The translations under genes and the position numbers were made by a program. Under the pieces are notes generated by a model. That model saw only the letters and a program-made list of their open reading frames with translations. It did no database searches and was not told the DNA's origin. A stretch of DNA of 64,000 nucleotides from Aulostomus chinensis (lineage: Eukaryota > Chordata > Actinopteri > Syngnathiformes > Aulostomidae). Every line of letters begins with the position of its first letter. The stretch's first letter is position 1. The stretch covers positions 4,034,501-4,098,500 of the forward strand of contig JBBMOA010000012.1 of assembly GCA_037954235.1 (NCBI GenBank), in the 5' to 3' direction. Below are positions 25,651 through 38,759 of this stretch, piece after piece.

Positions 25651-25809
25651 ATGGAGTTAACAGAGGAGAGAAAAACAGGGAGAGGAGGAGGAGGAGGAGG
25701 AAAGGGAGGGAAAGAGAGTTCGGGTACAAGAGAAAGTAGAAACAAAGACACACTTCAGGTGTGTGGACGTTCTGGCAGGACAAGCGGCCAGGTAGATCCC
25801 AGCAGGTGA
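25651..25809 (+). other. Upstream ORF (52 codons) in the ADAR2R exon leader
   Basis: An ATG at 25651 opens a 52-codon frame that ends at TGA 25807-25809, 45 nt before the arginine-rich start codon. It encodes a low-complexity Glu/Gly/Ser/Arg peptide because it reads through the GGA tract. If the leader begins upstream of it, ribosomes would meet this ATG first, which could reduce translation of the long isoform. Its use as an uORF is inference. Confidence 0.3.
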
Positions 25810-25854
25810 AGTCTGATTGGGTCCAGGAGAGTCCGGCGCTGTTAGAGAGCTGCC

Positions 25855-25954
25855 ATGGCCCTTCTCACCAACGGCGCTCAGAATCTGGGCTCCTATTACT
25901 GCCTCATCCGACGCAGGTTCAAGAGGAGGCGCAAGAAACGCTCTGAACGCAAAG
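25855..25954 (+). CDS. adarb1: adarb1 alternative first coding exon, arginine-rich R-domain (ADAR2R-like)
   Basis: The ATG at 25855 has a good context (GCCATGG) and an in-frame TAG nine bases before it (25843-25845), so this is a true start. It encodes 33 residues plus one base. The first half is neutral (MALLTNGAQNLGSYYCLI). The second half is very basic, with eight Arg and four Lys in the last fifteen residues. The donor AAAG|GTAACC is strong. Joined to 46877 the frame continues G-A-V-G-V-R-L-L-S into the ordinary ADAR2 start, adding 49 residues in all. This matches the mammalian ADAR2R isoform, whose extension resembles the ssRNA-binding R-domain of ADAR3 (family knowledge, from memory). 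The match in position, length and frame makes chance unlikely. Confidence 0.85.
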
Positions 25955-26753
25955 GTAACCCTCGCAGCACCGCGGCACCTTTCACCAGGGGCTGCTGTTC
26001 CAGATCCTTCCGTTTTCTGATCACTCACTCAAGGAAATAGAGCTGTGAGCTTGGTGTGTTTATTTCACTTCTGTCAGGTTCCTGGTGTTTCTCTCAGGCT
26101 GCATTCTAGCCTTCAGATGAACTGTAGGGGCTTCAAAGTGAAAGTTTATTCCTGGTTTCTGCGGTGATTCACAGAAGTGATGCACTTCTTCATTCAAGAT
26201 TTTGTTGCAGCGCAGACAGAAAACATGGCACTCGTCCCGATTGCTCGCCTGACAAACTGCTGTGCAGCTTCTCTTCTACGACCAGAACTCAGATAATGTT
26301 TGCAGTTCATCGCAGAAATGTATTAAATGTGCTCAATTTGTTTTATATCTATAAAGATAAAAAAAAGCCTGTCCTCAACCTGACTGTTAATAAAATTATT
26401 AGTTCTGTTTGTTTTTTTTTACATCAGCTTTTGTTTCTAACTAATTTGCGGGTGTCCTCACGTTCATGAATTAAGGGCATATTGATTGAATATAACTATA
26501 TTTAAATAAAGCGTTTTCCCCGTGTGGCTGAAGATGTCAAATATAACTTTTGCTCGAATTTAAAAAAAAGAGAGAGAGAGAGAGAGAGAGAATTAATCTT
26601 GTTAAAAAAAGAAAAACAATGAATCTATATAATTGGTTTGAATCAAAAGTTCAACCATCAGTCAAATTTCAATTCTAGTAGGTTTAGTAAGGACAAAAGA
26701 TATCTAATTTCTTTTATTCACCTTTTGTGTTTTTCCTGTTCATCCCTCCCTCC

Positions 26754-26785
<32 letters not shown>

Positions 26786-29176
26786 TTAAATTCCAGTTAA
26801 AGCTCTGGTCTCAGCAACACTGGCACCGGTTCTTTGCCGTGACTCCCAAATGCTGATTAGGGCCAAAAAAAAGGAAAAGTGTATTATCAGTTCTCACCAG
26901 AAGATTGTGACAGCCGTCCCGTGTATTTTTCTGATGGGCTTTAATGTGTAGCAAAGATATTTTTGTGGAAGAAAGACGTGTGTTCGCTCAGGGAGGATCA
27001 TGGGCGAGCGTGACTTTGGCGCTGATGCGTCGCGCTGCGGTAGCTGGACTACAGTTCTCATTTTGTAGTTGATTTTTTTTTTTTTCAAGTAGGAATCTCC
27101 TGTGGCCGAACAGTGCGGTTGTGTGGAGAAGCTACATTTCACCCAGACATCTCAAACAATAGCGCCCCCATCAATTACATTGGATTATGGCAGGAAATCA
27201 GCCAGGAGTGCTAAGTTGTAAGATAATGATCAAAAATGAGAGCCGATTTTCTGATTTGTGGAGCGTAAATGCTGATGTTAGAAGTCCTAAGCTAACGTTT
27301 GGCTATGAGCAAACTAGACCTCGGACACACGAGTTCAGCGGCGCCAGCTAGCATCACCAGCTAGCTTCACCAGCTAGCGTCCCGTTTGGTCAACACGGTG
27401 ACGCCACCGTCATCCTCTGTGGCCTTGTCAGTCACTTGTTTGCAACCGCCATTTTTAAGACGTATAACAACCCTTGAATTCAGGAGTGTGGAATTTACTG
27501 ATACTTTGTGCCGTGAGACGGGACGTAGAAGCACCTAAGTCAGATTGAAGCTCAGGCATTTCAGGGGTTTAACTGGCAGCTGGTTGACTCTGAGAGGAGG
27601 GAAGCAGACGTTCAGCTGCGTTCACAGCTCCAAGACGATTTGAGATGTTTGAATTCTACAACTCCCAAGCAAACTGGAGCCAGTCAATGCCAAAACAAGG
27701 TCATACCCATGAACTTGTGGGTGAGACTTGTGTACCGTGGTTATGTAAACGCTTGCAGTGTGTCGTCCGTCTCAGAGTGAGACAGGTCCACGTCTCCGTG
27801 TCATTGAAGCAGGGTGACGGCAGCACGCGGCTCTAAGCTCTCCTCTCCTGAGTTTGCTGCTCTGCTTTAGGGATTAGCCTAACAGCAAAGGTAGTAATTA
27901 CCAAGGTGGCCACAGCTCACTTGCAATATTAGCGATGTCTCAGCTACTTGCTTTTGACACCCCCCACTCGTCGAGCGGGCTCCATTCATCCAAGTAAATC
28001 CACCAGTGCTGATGCAGCATTTTCATTCCCCAGTCCGCTCTCCAGCCCTGCTCGCTCGGAGACTGACTCCGTCCATCAGCATTACACAGGTCTGTTTCCC
28101 ACCTTTTCACTTCCCCCTTATCACCACGGGAGTGAAAGTGACCCTTTTCACAAGAGAAGTGAAGACTAAGCAAGACTGAGCCAGCGCTGCTCCGCTTCCT
28201 CAGTCAGCTCTAACACCCTTCTCTCTGGAAGCTCCTGATAAGTTGATGAGTACTTTAGCTTGATGGGTTAGCAGCTAGCTGCATGGATGAAGTTAGTAGG
28301 ATAATGTGACACTGATACAAGAAATCCCCGACAGTGAGGTCAGAGTCGGCTCCACACGAGTGCACTGGATAGCCCATTAAGTCTAGATTAATGTCTTCCA
28401 CAAGGACACTCCAGCGTGTCAATACCGGGGTCGGCCGGGGTCAGCCTTCTGAAGAACCATTAATCTGATTCACACTGCAACCATAAACAGAATTTCTTAC
28501 CACTGGCAAAGTAAAAATAAGAAAATGTCAAGCTCAGTCTTCAGCCACCCACACATTTCTGAGAGAAAATCTAATTTGTTCAAAAATGAGTGAGCTGCCT
28601 GCGTGGGTGTACAAAGGGCGTGAAGCAAATTGAGGGTCATTTTTCATACGTGGCATTATATCAGGGCTCTGTGTCGTGACAGTTTATGAGCTGATGCATG
28701 AATGTGAACAAAGTACAGGTCTGAGTGACTTTTTCCAACCTTACATTGCCTCAAATAAAACATAAACCTCCAAAAGGACGGTTGCAAATACAACAAAGCA
28801 GACTGATGTATTGCGTGTCACGCTATTCCTCAAGTTGCTCGTGTTTTAGAAGTAGAAGTCAAGAGCCGTCGGTGCTGCGAAGGGTTTTATGTGTGGTGCG
28901 CAAGTTATTCCTGAAGAAGCACACGCACCGATACGCAATTACGTCCTGACGAGCAACTCCAGATGCGACCCCAACAAAAAGCCCCCCAGAGACGACGGAG
29001 CTTTCGCTGGTGTCGATCATGAAGTGTCTCTTATGCTAAGATTCTTAAAAATAGCCTGGAATGACTTCAGCGCTCCGTACTTCTCAAAGAATTCTGTTGT
29101 TCCTCCGTCCGTCCGACGCCGAAGACACCAAACCCTCTGTGGCTCCTGATGATCTTGCATGGCAGCCTCTACCATC

Positions 29177-29218
<42 letters not shown>

Positions 29219-32200
29219 AGAGAGAGAGATACTGAGGGGTCCAGGCAACATTGTAAAGAGCTTTGAGTGTCGGTGACGTGGAAAAACAGCAGCATAGATA
29301 CGGTCCATCATCGTCATTTTGTTTTCTGTCTTTTAAACTTGCTAATTAACCTTCAGAAGGTCCAAAGCCTTTTTTATTGTGTGTGTGTGTGTGTGTGTCT
29401 CTCTCTCTCGCTCTCTCTATTTCTCTCTCTCTCTGGAGCACATTGTGACTAATTAGGTGTAACTTTTCTAGAAGGTATTTGTATGAATACAGCAAGTAGT
29501 CAATCGTAGTATAATCTGCAGCTGCACTAGTTCTAGCTGTGCGTAGCATCCAGCTTCTGACCTGTGACGGCTCAGATTTACCGTATATACCAAACTCAAA
29601 GCGGCCACCTTTAGAATTCTGAATTATCTGCTAAATGATAAGTTCCTTGATGCATTTCTCATAAACGTGCCAAGCCATGACACTCATAGCTGATGCTCCT
29701 CCATGCGCCGTATATGAAATATGGAAAATGGGGAACAGAGGGCTTTTCTGCCGTGCCAGCAAAAATCTCTAAAATGAACTGGTGTCATTAGAATACGGGG
29801 GCAGTGAGGGTGATCTGCACCGTCTGATGCTTATTGCTGCGGAGGAGTCTTCACATACAACAAGAGCGTTATTGCATTTTCTCGTTTTTCTTCCCTCCCT
29901 GACTTTCGACTTCATCATCAACGTTTCTCGGCTGCGGCGGCGGCTGACGGCGCGGAGGAGTTCTTCTCATGTCAACATATTGTCTCTGTAGGCAAATGTA
30001 TCAACGGGTGTCTCGGATTAAGGACATTAGGAATCTATAGAGCAGGATGCCATGGTGACTCAAACAAAGCTACTCCTTTAAACGCGCTCAATACTCAAGT
30101 GTTACTCCACAAACAGCGGCAACGATCAGACTAAACTGTTCACAGGCCTGAGAAAATGAATGTTCCACCAAGAATCCTGTTTAACCGCAGCTGTGCAAAG
30201 TCAGAGGAGTTTGCCGGAAAGGCTAAGGGCTTAGCAGGCTGCATGTTAGCATCAAGCTAGCGCCTTTCTGCGTGCGGCTGTGAGCAGTCGTGGGTGCGAA
30301 CTGGTGTAAAAACCTGACAGCGGACAGCGTGATATGAGTCCAAGAAATGCTCATCAGCATCACTAATATTTAGAGTAGTCTGAATTGTAAAACGCTGAAT
30401 GAGTAAAACGGCTCAATTTCGATAATTCAACGTGTCATTTCTGGAATGATAGCGGCACGTCAGTGAGCACGTAAAGCTGCTGACCGGCTTCTTTCAGCTG
30501 AAGCAACAAAAGCAGAACAAAGAGTTACAGGAGATGTTGATGCAAAATAATTTAGCTTCGATGATGTTGTCATAACTCAGCTGGCAAATATATTTTCATA
30601 AACTGCAGGAGATAGAAAAAAAAAATAGCCAAATACACTGGCAGCCATTTGCGAGCTGTGTTCCATAGGTGGAACATTCTTTGACTCTCTCATTCTTGAT
30701 GCTTCCTGACTCCTGCTGCTTTTAATTTGCTGTTGCAGTTGCAGTCCAGACCGATTTAAATGTGACTACTGTGACAATTAGAATCACATCGTAAACATTG
30801 TGATGTTTATTTATGGATTAAAAAAAAAAAAAACTGTTGATTGTGAGCAGCGGCTCATTAATTGGTATAACATTTTTAGACACCGCAAACACAGCAGCAC
30901 TCTCTCGTGATAAGAAATGAGTTGTGTCTGCCTGCCTCAATGTAATTAGCCCTGATTAGCATGCGGCTAATGACTACGACAGACTGACAGAGGGGAAAAA
31001 CCTTTGTAGCACCACAGCACGAGCCGCTGAGGTGTGTTTTCGCTGGTGCATAGACGCTTCACGGCCCTGCAGATGCACGCGGGGATTTGTGTCAGCTCTG
31101 TTTATCACCACACAGATAAACTTCATTAGCATTGTGCCGCGTGGAGTCAAATGAACGTCGATTCGCGGACGCTTTCTCGTGTCTAAGGAGCTGCTGAGAG
31201 GTAATTGAACAAGACATCGGGCGATCATATTTGATTTGATTCTGACATCCAGAGAAAAGCTTGTTTTTAAACTGTAACTTCAGTGTCGACACAAAAACCA
31301 CAATTTATTTTGTCCTCGTAAACCTTCAGTATTTACTCCATTCTCCTCTTGCGCTGGCCCCACAGTTGACGGTAATTGGTCCTATTGGGGTCCGAAACAT
31401 GCACTCCCTGGAATGTCTGGGCTGCTGCTCTGAACCGATTATCCCCTCGGATGGCAGGCATAATCTGGATTAAATCCCCCACAAATTTGAATCTTTGATT
31501 GATAGTTATGAAAGGAGCAGTGGTGGAATTTTGAGATAAATCCTGAAATGCTGTGTTAGCTTGTAGCAGAAGCTTGTGATAGACAGTAACTGCCAACTGC
31601 TCTTTGAAAAAAGGTCTAAACACACTGACTCCATCTTCCCGGACATGAGTTCATCTCCTTTTTTGAGCAAAAAAACAAAACAAAAAACCCAACCATCCGA
31701 AGCATGAAAATCTACATTTCCGATTTAACAAATCTTTGCAAGTCCTTTTCCTCGTGTAGTTAAATGTTGGTTAATTTAACTCATTCTAATAACAAGAGTT
31801 CTACATAAAACCTTCCTCTGCGCAATTCCACATTTTCAGTTGCTACTTTCCTTTCAAAGAAAAAGATGATTCGTCCAAAATAACTGTAACTCTGAAATGT
31901 GGTCGCCCGCTATCTTGAGAAGTGACTGATACAAGGGCAACACAACCAGGCAGCTCACACGATGTTGTTGTCAATGACATTTGATCAAATGAGTTTCTCA
32001 GACATTCAGAGTCCCTGGAATCACCAGGGTTTAGTGTCAACACCGAGGGTGTGGTCTTGTCCGTGTGTTCTTACGATTAAGATCCTGCAAACGTGTTAAA
32101 TCTGGAATAACGTCTGTGGCCTCCCGCATTTTGGCAGTCATTTAAGACAGGAAAATACATTGGACGTTAGACTCCATGGACACACACACTCACTGCGTCT

Positions 32201-34942
32201 GTCACAACCTTTTTTCATGTGGCGGCGGACGGTTCCCACCCTTGTCTCCCGCCTTCTGTCCGTCACCGAGGTTCCCTGACAAAAGCAAAGGCACAAGGTG
32301 TGAAATTCAACCCAGAGATGACAGTGGTGTCACAGGCGTACGCAAACAGGAATGTACATGGATGCATTCATGTGACAAACTGTATTAGCTCTGGGCATCC
32401 TGGGCATCCAGGCGAGGACGGAGAACAGGACAGAGAAGACGATTGTGTGTGTGTGTGTGGGGGGGGGGGGTAGATGTACAGAAGAGGGCAGAGACAAAGA
32501 CCTGGCACATCTTCCAATATCAAAACTGAAATATTTTAGAGCTGCATCTTCACGTGAGGTATATTTTTCTCCTGTAATGGACACTGTCCCGTTAGACCCC
32601 CGCAGATAAACAAACCAGAGATGATGCCATGTTCGGGTAAATGATGGTGAATATGATGAAAAGTAAAGCTTATCATTGTTTATTGTGAGCTTATGGCTGA
32701 AAGTTGTTAAAAGTATCTGGCCCCTGTAAATGTGTCCGCTCCCGTCGGTGGTGTGTTGATGTATCTGGATATTTCGGTCCTACCTGGCGCTCTGTCGGGT
32801 GCTTTAGCATTGAGCACAGCATCGGTGGTCGTCTGTGAGCTGCACTTTCTCACACAAACGCACACATTCACACACCTCTGAACACACTCAGCCATACTCT
32901 CCGATCCCCACAGGCACTTTGTGTTATGCTGTGTCATAAATCAGAGCTGTCAAATAGATTTTACAGCTCCAAGTGAAAAGAAGAGAGGCAGCCACCCAAC
33001 AACCTTGAAAAGATGGAAGAAAGCAAAAGTAGAGGAGTTTTATTATTATTAAATCTGATACCTGGGCCAAAAAATTTATTAAGAATGATGAGACTGCACT
33101 ACTTCATCCATATGATCCCTGCATGATAATATCAAGGAGACGATTCTGACCTTATTTTGACCTTTTCCTCATGTTTCCTGGTGAATTATTCCGATTTGCT
33201 TTGGAAGTGCAGTTTGACCTGTTTCAGAGGGCTCACAGACCCCCCCCCCCCCAGTGGCTGTTACAAGCAACAGCAGCACTGACCATGTATCTGTTTCTGT
33301 CTCATTTTCTTGTTCGTGCAAGGTTGGTTTCCGTGGTAATTTTCTCAAAATCGCACATCTGACAAGTGATTCCAGACACTAAAATTCACCAATTAATGGC
33401 CCAAAAGACAGTAAATGGTTGTCAAGTTCTGCAAAGATTGGAAATGTACTCTCTATAGTACTTTTACCTTTAATCAGACCTGGATAAACTATTATTACAC
33501 AGTACACACTTGTGTTTTCTGCAGTTTTTCTCCAGATGTTGTCAAGCTTTGCATTCTTTGGATTCAGATGTGATGCATGATGAGCTCGCAAACCTGCCAA
33601 ATTGAATACCACCGGATTCATGATGAAACATGGTCAAATTCCCAGACGGTTAGTATCACATTTCAAACTTCGCCGGTATGATACTTGATTACCATAAATA
33701 CTTCCCAGCATCAACAAATGTTAGCAGTTTCCCCCAGAGGCTGGCAGCTCCTCCAAGAAATACCATTTTATCATTTTGGTGTTATTTTGGTTTGGATGCA
33801 ACCATCAAACCAAATGAGGCAAATGGCTGTCTTTGCAAATACCTCGTCCTCATACCGTTGAAAGGGTTTAGTCCTCAAAACACAGCTGGAGTTTTGTTCC
33901 TCGCCGTTCACCGTAGCCGGGAGCTCCCACTTATGACGTCAGGTTCTTAGTGAGGCCAAAAACAGGGCTCCAGGTTACTTGGATTACTTCGGATGAGCAG
34001 TATGGAGGCATTACGTGGTTTTATTATCTGTATGTTTTACATCTGAAAATTGGTCACTGTGTGCTCCAGCTGTGTGGGATAGTACTGCAACACCTTTCCC
34101 AGGGTTTTGCTCGTTAGAAAACTTCAGCTGACCTTGCATCAGCGTCAGGGTGAGTAGACAGTGACTGAGTTTTCATTTGTGGGTGAACTATCCCTCTAAA
34201 ATGCCGGCTGAGCAGCCATGCTGTACCGACTGGCCAACAACCAGAAAATGGTGACGTGATTTTTGAGGCACTTTTCTGGAATCTTTGCATTATATGACCC
34301 AACTCCAGCTGCCAGGTCACATTCACACACACTTGTAAATTGCGTTGAATCCTGGAGGAAAAGGACTTTTTTTTTTTGGCAAAATAAAATGGCAGTCGTC
34401 GTAATAAAAGCCCACCCTGATTGGCTCAACGAATCACTACTAGACGAGTACCTTTCGAGTGGTAATGTACTTTAATTGCTGTGTGGAAAGTATCTAGAGA
34501 TTAAGTTCGTGTGCCGAGAGCTAGCAGTTGGATTTTGTCACTTTTTGACAGGGCCAGGCTGGTTTCCCCCTGTCTCCTGCCTTAATGCTAGGCTAAGCTA
34601 ACAGCATCAGTGAATCTACCCTTATAATCTAATCGAAAAAGTGAACACAAATGAGTAGAATCGCTCTTGTCTATGAACTGGAAGCAAATGCGCACGTTTC
34701 TCAAAACGTCAAACTTTTGTTTGAAGTGTTCCATGTCTGTGACCCCTTCCTCATCCAATCCGTCCAGCTAAATTTACTGCAGCGCTCACTGGAGGAGGCT
34801 CATCGGCTGCCAGGGTTGGCCTCCTAATATACAGAGGGGGAGATAGTATGTACATCTTGCAGTGGGGCTCGGAAGGCAAATCGCTTCTGGCAGGCTAATT
34901 CACTGGTCATTAGAAGGGCCAAATTGAATAATGGACTGTGAG

Positions 34943-34985
<43 letters not shown>

Positions 34986-37900
34986 ATAAGACGGGGGGGG
35001 GGGGGTGGCTTGGGTGGCCGTACTCTGTGGCCCCTTTACTTTGGCCCATCAGTTTCAATCAGGCAGCGTGACATGCACTCCCCTTTCTGCCACAAACCCT
35101 CTCCATTAACTTACCAGCGCCCACACGTGTACTCCATTATGGTGTATTACCTGGTCAGTGCCTGGAGACATCACCTGAAGAGGCGACGGAGCGGCCGGGT
35201 GAGAGAGGAGTGCTCCGGCCGTACCCAAAAAAGGCTCTGCTCCCATTTCTATTAAAAATCTTCGTCTCTCTTCAAGTAATCACTGGCCTGCCAAAGCTTT
35301 ATTGGGGAAAGTAATGGGATTCTAGGAAGACGACGGTTGCGCCCACTTATCTAACATCGTACATCGACAGTTAACACCGATCCCGTTGCGTCCCTCTCTT
35401 TTATTCTTTGTTTTACTCTCTGCTCCACCCTCCCTTGTCCTTCTTGTTACCTCTCTTACCTTCATACATGATTGAAGATGACAGGGTTTTACTCATCTGG
35501 ACTTATCTGGACCATCTCGACGCTTTGTTCCACGCAGGCTTTTACTGTAAGAGGGAAGAGAAGGACTGGAAACGTGGAGCTAGAAGTCGACTGGTGGTGC
35601 ATTTTTAAAGGATGATAACTAAAGTCTGGCAGAGGAAAACAGAAAACATTAGTTGTTTTTTTTTTTTAATTAGACAATTTGTCATGCATCTGCGTCGGCG
35701 ATACCCATGGGTTATAGGCGGTATGTTTTCGGGTTGTCCGTCTGTCCATCCTCATCACGTTAAGAAGATACCTCAGGAGCGCCACAAAGGAATTTCTCCA
35801 AATGTGGCACGAATGTCCACGAAGACTTGGAGATAAACTTGGAAAAAAAAAAAAAGTTTTGGTGGTTAAACCTCACAGGATTGTGATATTCTAGGAACAA
35901 CTCGAAGGAATTTCTTCACATTTGGCACAAAAGTCCACTGGGACTCTGAAAGGTCAGAGAGGCACGTATCATGAGACACATAACCACATTGCGATATTTC
36001 TTCTTTTTTTTTTGTGTGTATTTGCTCGATCAATTTTCACGTTAATCTGAGGAAAATGTTGTCGCAACCGTGTTCTGTAGATTTTTAAACCATAACCTTT
36101 CAGATAAAGTGAAAAAAGGGGGTTATCATCAAACACTTCCTGGGTATTTCGGCTGAGAAGACAAAACCTGTCATGCAACAGAGACGCAACTCTTAAAAAG
36201 TAACAACAACATCGCTGCTGTAACCTTATTTGGGGCAAAGATACTGCTTGAGAGCCTCGCTGATTTCACAGGAAACTAAAATTGACCCCAAACTGCATTT
36301 CCTTTCATGGAGAGGACAGTTGCTTTTCTAAGGCTGTTGCACATTCGCGCCATCATTACAAAAACTACTTAAGTCTGCGTCTTGTGCCAAACTTCCTTGA
36401 GATTACGGAGAGTCAATAACGCTGAAATATAATGCCTGGAGACCGACGTGGTTGCTAGCAAAACACAGATAGCAGCAGCACTGCGTGCCATTGTTTAATC
36501 TTCATTTGGTAGACCAGCACTTATGTGTCATCATAATCCATCATAATCGACAAGTAAAGCTGTGTACTGTAGAGAGTTAAGTTCCATTTAAATTTTTCTC
36601 TGCTGGCTTGACAGGAGGACATTACCAAATTATTTTTTTGCATGTTCTCCATGTCAAACGCTGATGAAACGTTAGATCAAAGCATCCAAGTTCCAGCGCT
36701 ACCAGTGGTTTGCAAAAGCGTCAGCGTTGTCTAGTTTGAGCTTCAGATGTATTGTTGTAAACAGACCAAACCTCCTCCAGCCGATACAAACAGTTTCTGA
36801 GTCGGATGAAAGCATATCTTGAATTTTCTCAAAATAAATCAAATGAAGGAGTAGATGGAGTCAGTGGAGCGGAAAGACAAGCCGTAAGGAGTAAATGGAC
36901 TAGAGGCAATGGTTGTTTCCTGTCCTCTTCTGGTTCACAGTCACAGAATGGCACCAAAAAAAAAAAAACAACAACCCAAAAAAACAACTCAAATCCTCTT
37001 TGGTTATTTCAGTGAAAGCAGTAGCTTCCTGTGGTTCTGTGGCACATTAATCCCAACAGTCAAGAAACACATTCCTTAATTTCAACGGCATATCAGCAAC
37101 GGTAACGAAATGTATCACATTAAACAACAAATAGGCCTGCAGTATTTCCATTGTCAGTTACGTTATGTTGCTGTAAATTGGCTTGATATAGTCTGAAATG
37201 GGATTTTTGAGAGTAAGGGACGACTTCGACAGGAATGGAATGGATTGGAACGCTGCCTGGTGGGCCTATCAGTCTGCGTTAGGACTGCTGAGAGGGCTGT
37301 CTCATCGCCGGCTCTCCTGCACCGACCATTTCCCTCGGCCATTTGTCTCTGTCCACTTTCTTTCCCTTTCCTGCCCCCTTCTCTTTTCCTTTCATCTCCT
37401 TCTTCACCTCATCTTCGATTCCTCATTTTGGACCCTGAATCACATTCGATCTGTTTCTCCTCTCACGTCTCTGGCTCTCGGATTTTGCCACAATTCTCCT
37501 GTTCTCTGTGTTTGCCATTTTGCCTCCCATCTTCGTGGCCCCGCAGGTCTCAGTAAACAAGTTCCTCGGACAGTGAGGGGTATAAATGCGAATCCCTCTG
37601 CTGTGGCTCGCTTCTCATTGACAACACTGACATTTTCTGAGACGCTCTCAGTGGTTTATGAACAAATGCCGTCACAAACTCCTCGTGTACATCTCGAGAA
37701 CGCCATGTGGTATTTGTCTTTTTGTTCATCATTGAACAGATCAAGTCGGTTGGTTTGTGGTTCAGTCGAGTGTCACCCTTGACATTTGGTAGAACAAAAG
37801 CACGTTGCTAGGTATTTGCAGCTGGATCTGTTCTAGGAAATACTGCGTTACGTTAGTTAGTGATTTGATGCTGATGGACGGGCAGCTCTCACACACCAGC

Positions 37901-38719
37901 GGGGTCTGAAATGAACTGCTGGCTCAGACCACCTGATTAGACGCTGGTTTAATTTAATGGCAGTTAAAAGTTGTTGAATTGAATTGTTTGAGCAAACAAA
38001 ACAGCCTATATTAATGGATTTTGGGGACAAAATATTTCCATTGCGCCTTCGTGTTTTAATCAACGGCACTGCTTTCACTCCTCAACCACTGAACAAATGT
38101 GGGCAGCGACTCCAAAGAGGAAGGATATCAGAAGATTTACTTTACCATGCAGTCATCAAACGAGTTAGACTCAAGTTAATTGTTCCCTCGTCCAGTTTGA
38201 GTTGTTCCAACAGCTGGTGCTTCACGTTGGAATGACGCATTACGCACCGCGCAGCTCAGGAGAATTGTCATGAAAAGCAGGAATAAATGCGAGCTCAGTT
38301 CACTACGTCAGTATCGAGACACAAGAGTAAAGAAAACCTAACAAAACATGGACTACCAGCACGTTTCAGTAAGATTCAGGGTAAAGGGACACAAACAAAG
38401 TCAGATATGTTCTTAATTACCTTAGTTTCCTCAAATAGCTTTTAGATCTGTTCCTGGTGGTCTTATGGCAGACAAAGTTGGCGAGACAGTTACCTCATCT
38501 TTCTGGAATTCGCTATTCAAAGTGTCGAACTCGACATCATTTGCAACTCGTACAACATGAAGCAGACCTTATAAAGCCAGGGGAAGCACATGTTTAGCTC
38601 TGGTTTCCTTGGAGTTGGAGGTTGTTGGTACCTCGTCATCCACTCAAGCCTTCGGTGGTCCAGAGGAATCACATCTGCGGTTTAAACATAAAACCTGAGG
38701 CGAGGTGACGGATTTCATG

Positions 38720-38759
<40 letters not shown>

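Larger units (their letters stand above)
25613..25954 (+). other. adarb1: Probable full extent of the ADAR2R-type 5' exon (UTR plus coding start)
   Basis: A strong acceptor-like tract (pyrimidines ending in CACAG) finishes at 25612, and a weaker one ends in TAG at 25643. The donor AAAG|GTAACC follows 25954. The UTR part contains a purine-rich GGA tract (25676-25716) and an upstream ORF. Whether this is an internal exon or holds a transcription start cannot be decided from sequence. Confidence 0.45.

Noticed and set aside
37198..37782. 194-codon open frame on the + strand
   Set aside because: It is pyrimidine-rich, giving Ser/Leu/Phe/Pro low complexity, with no recognisable domain.
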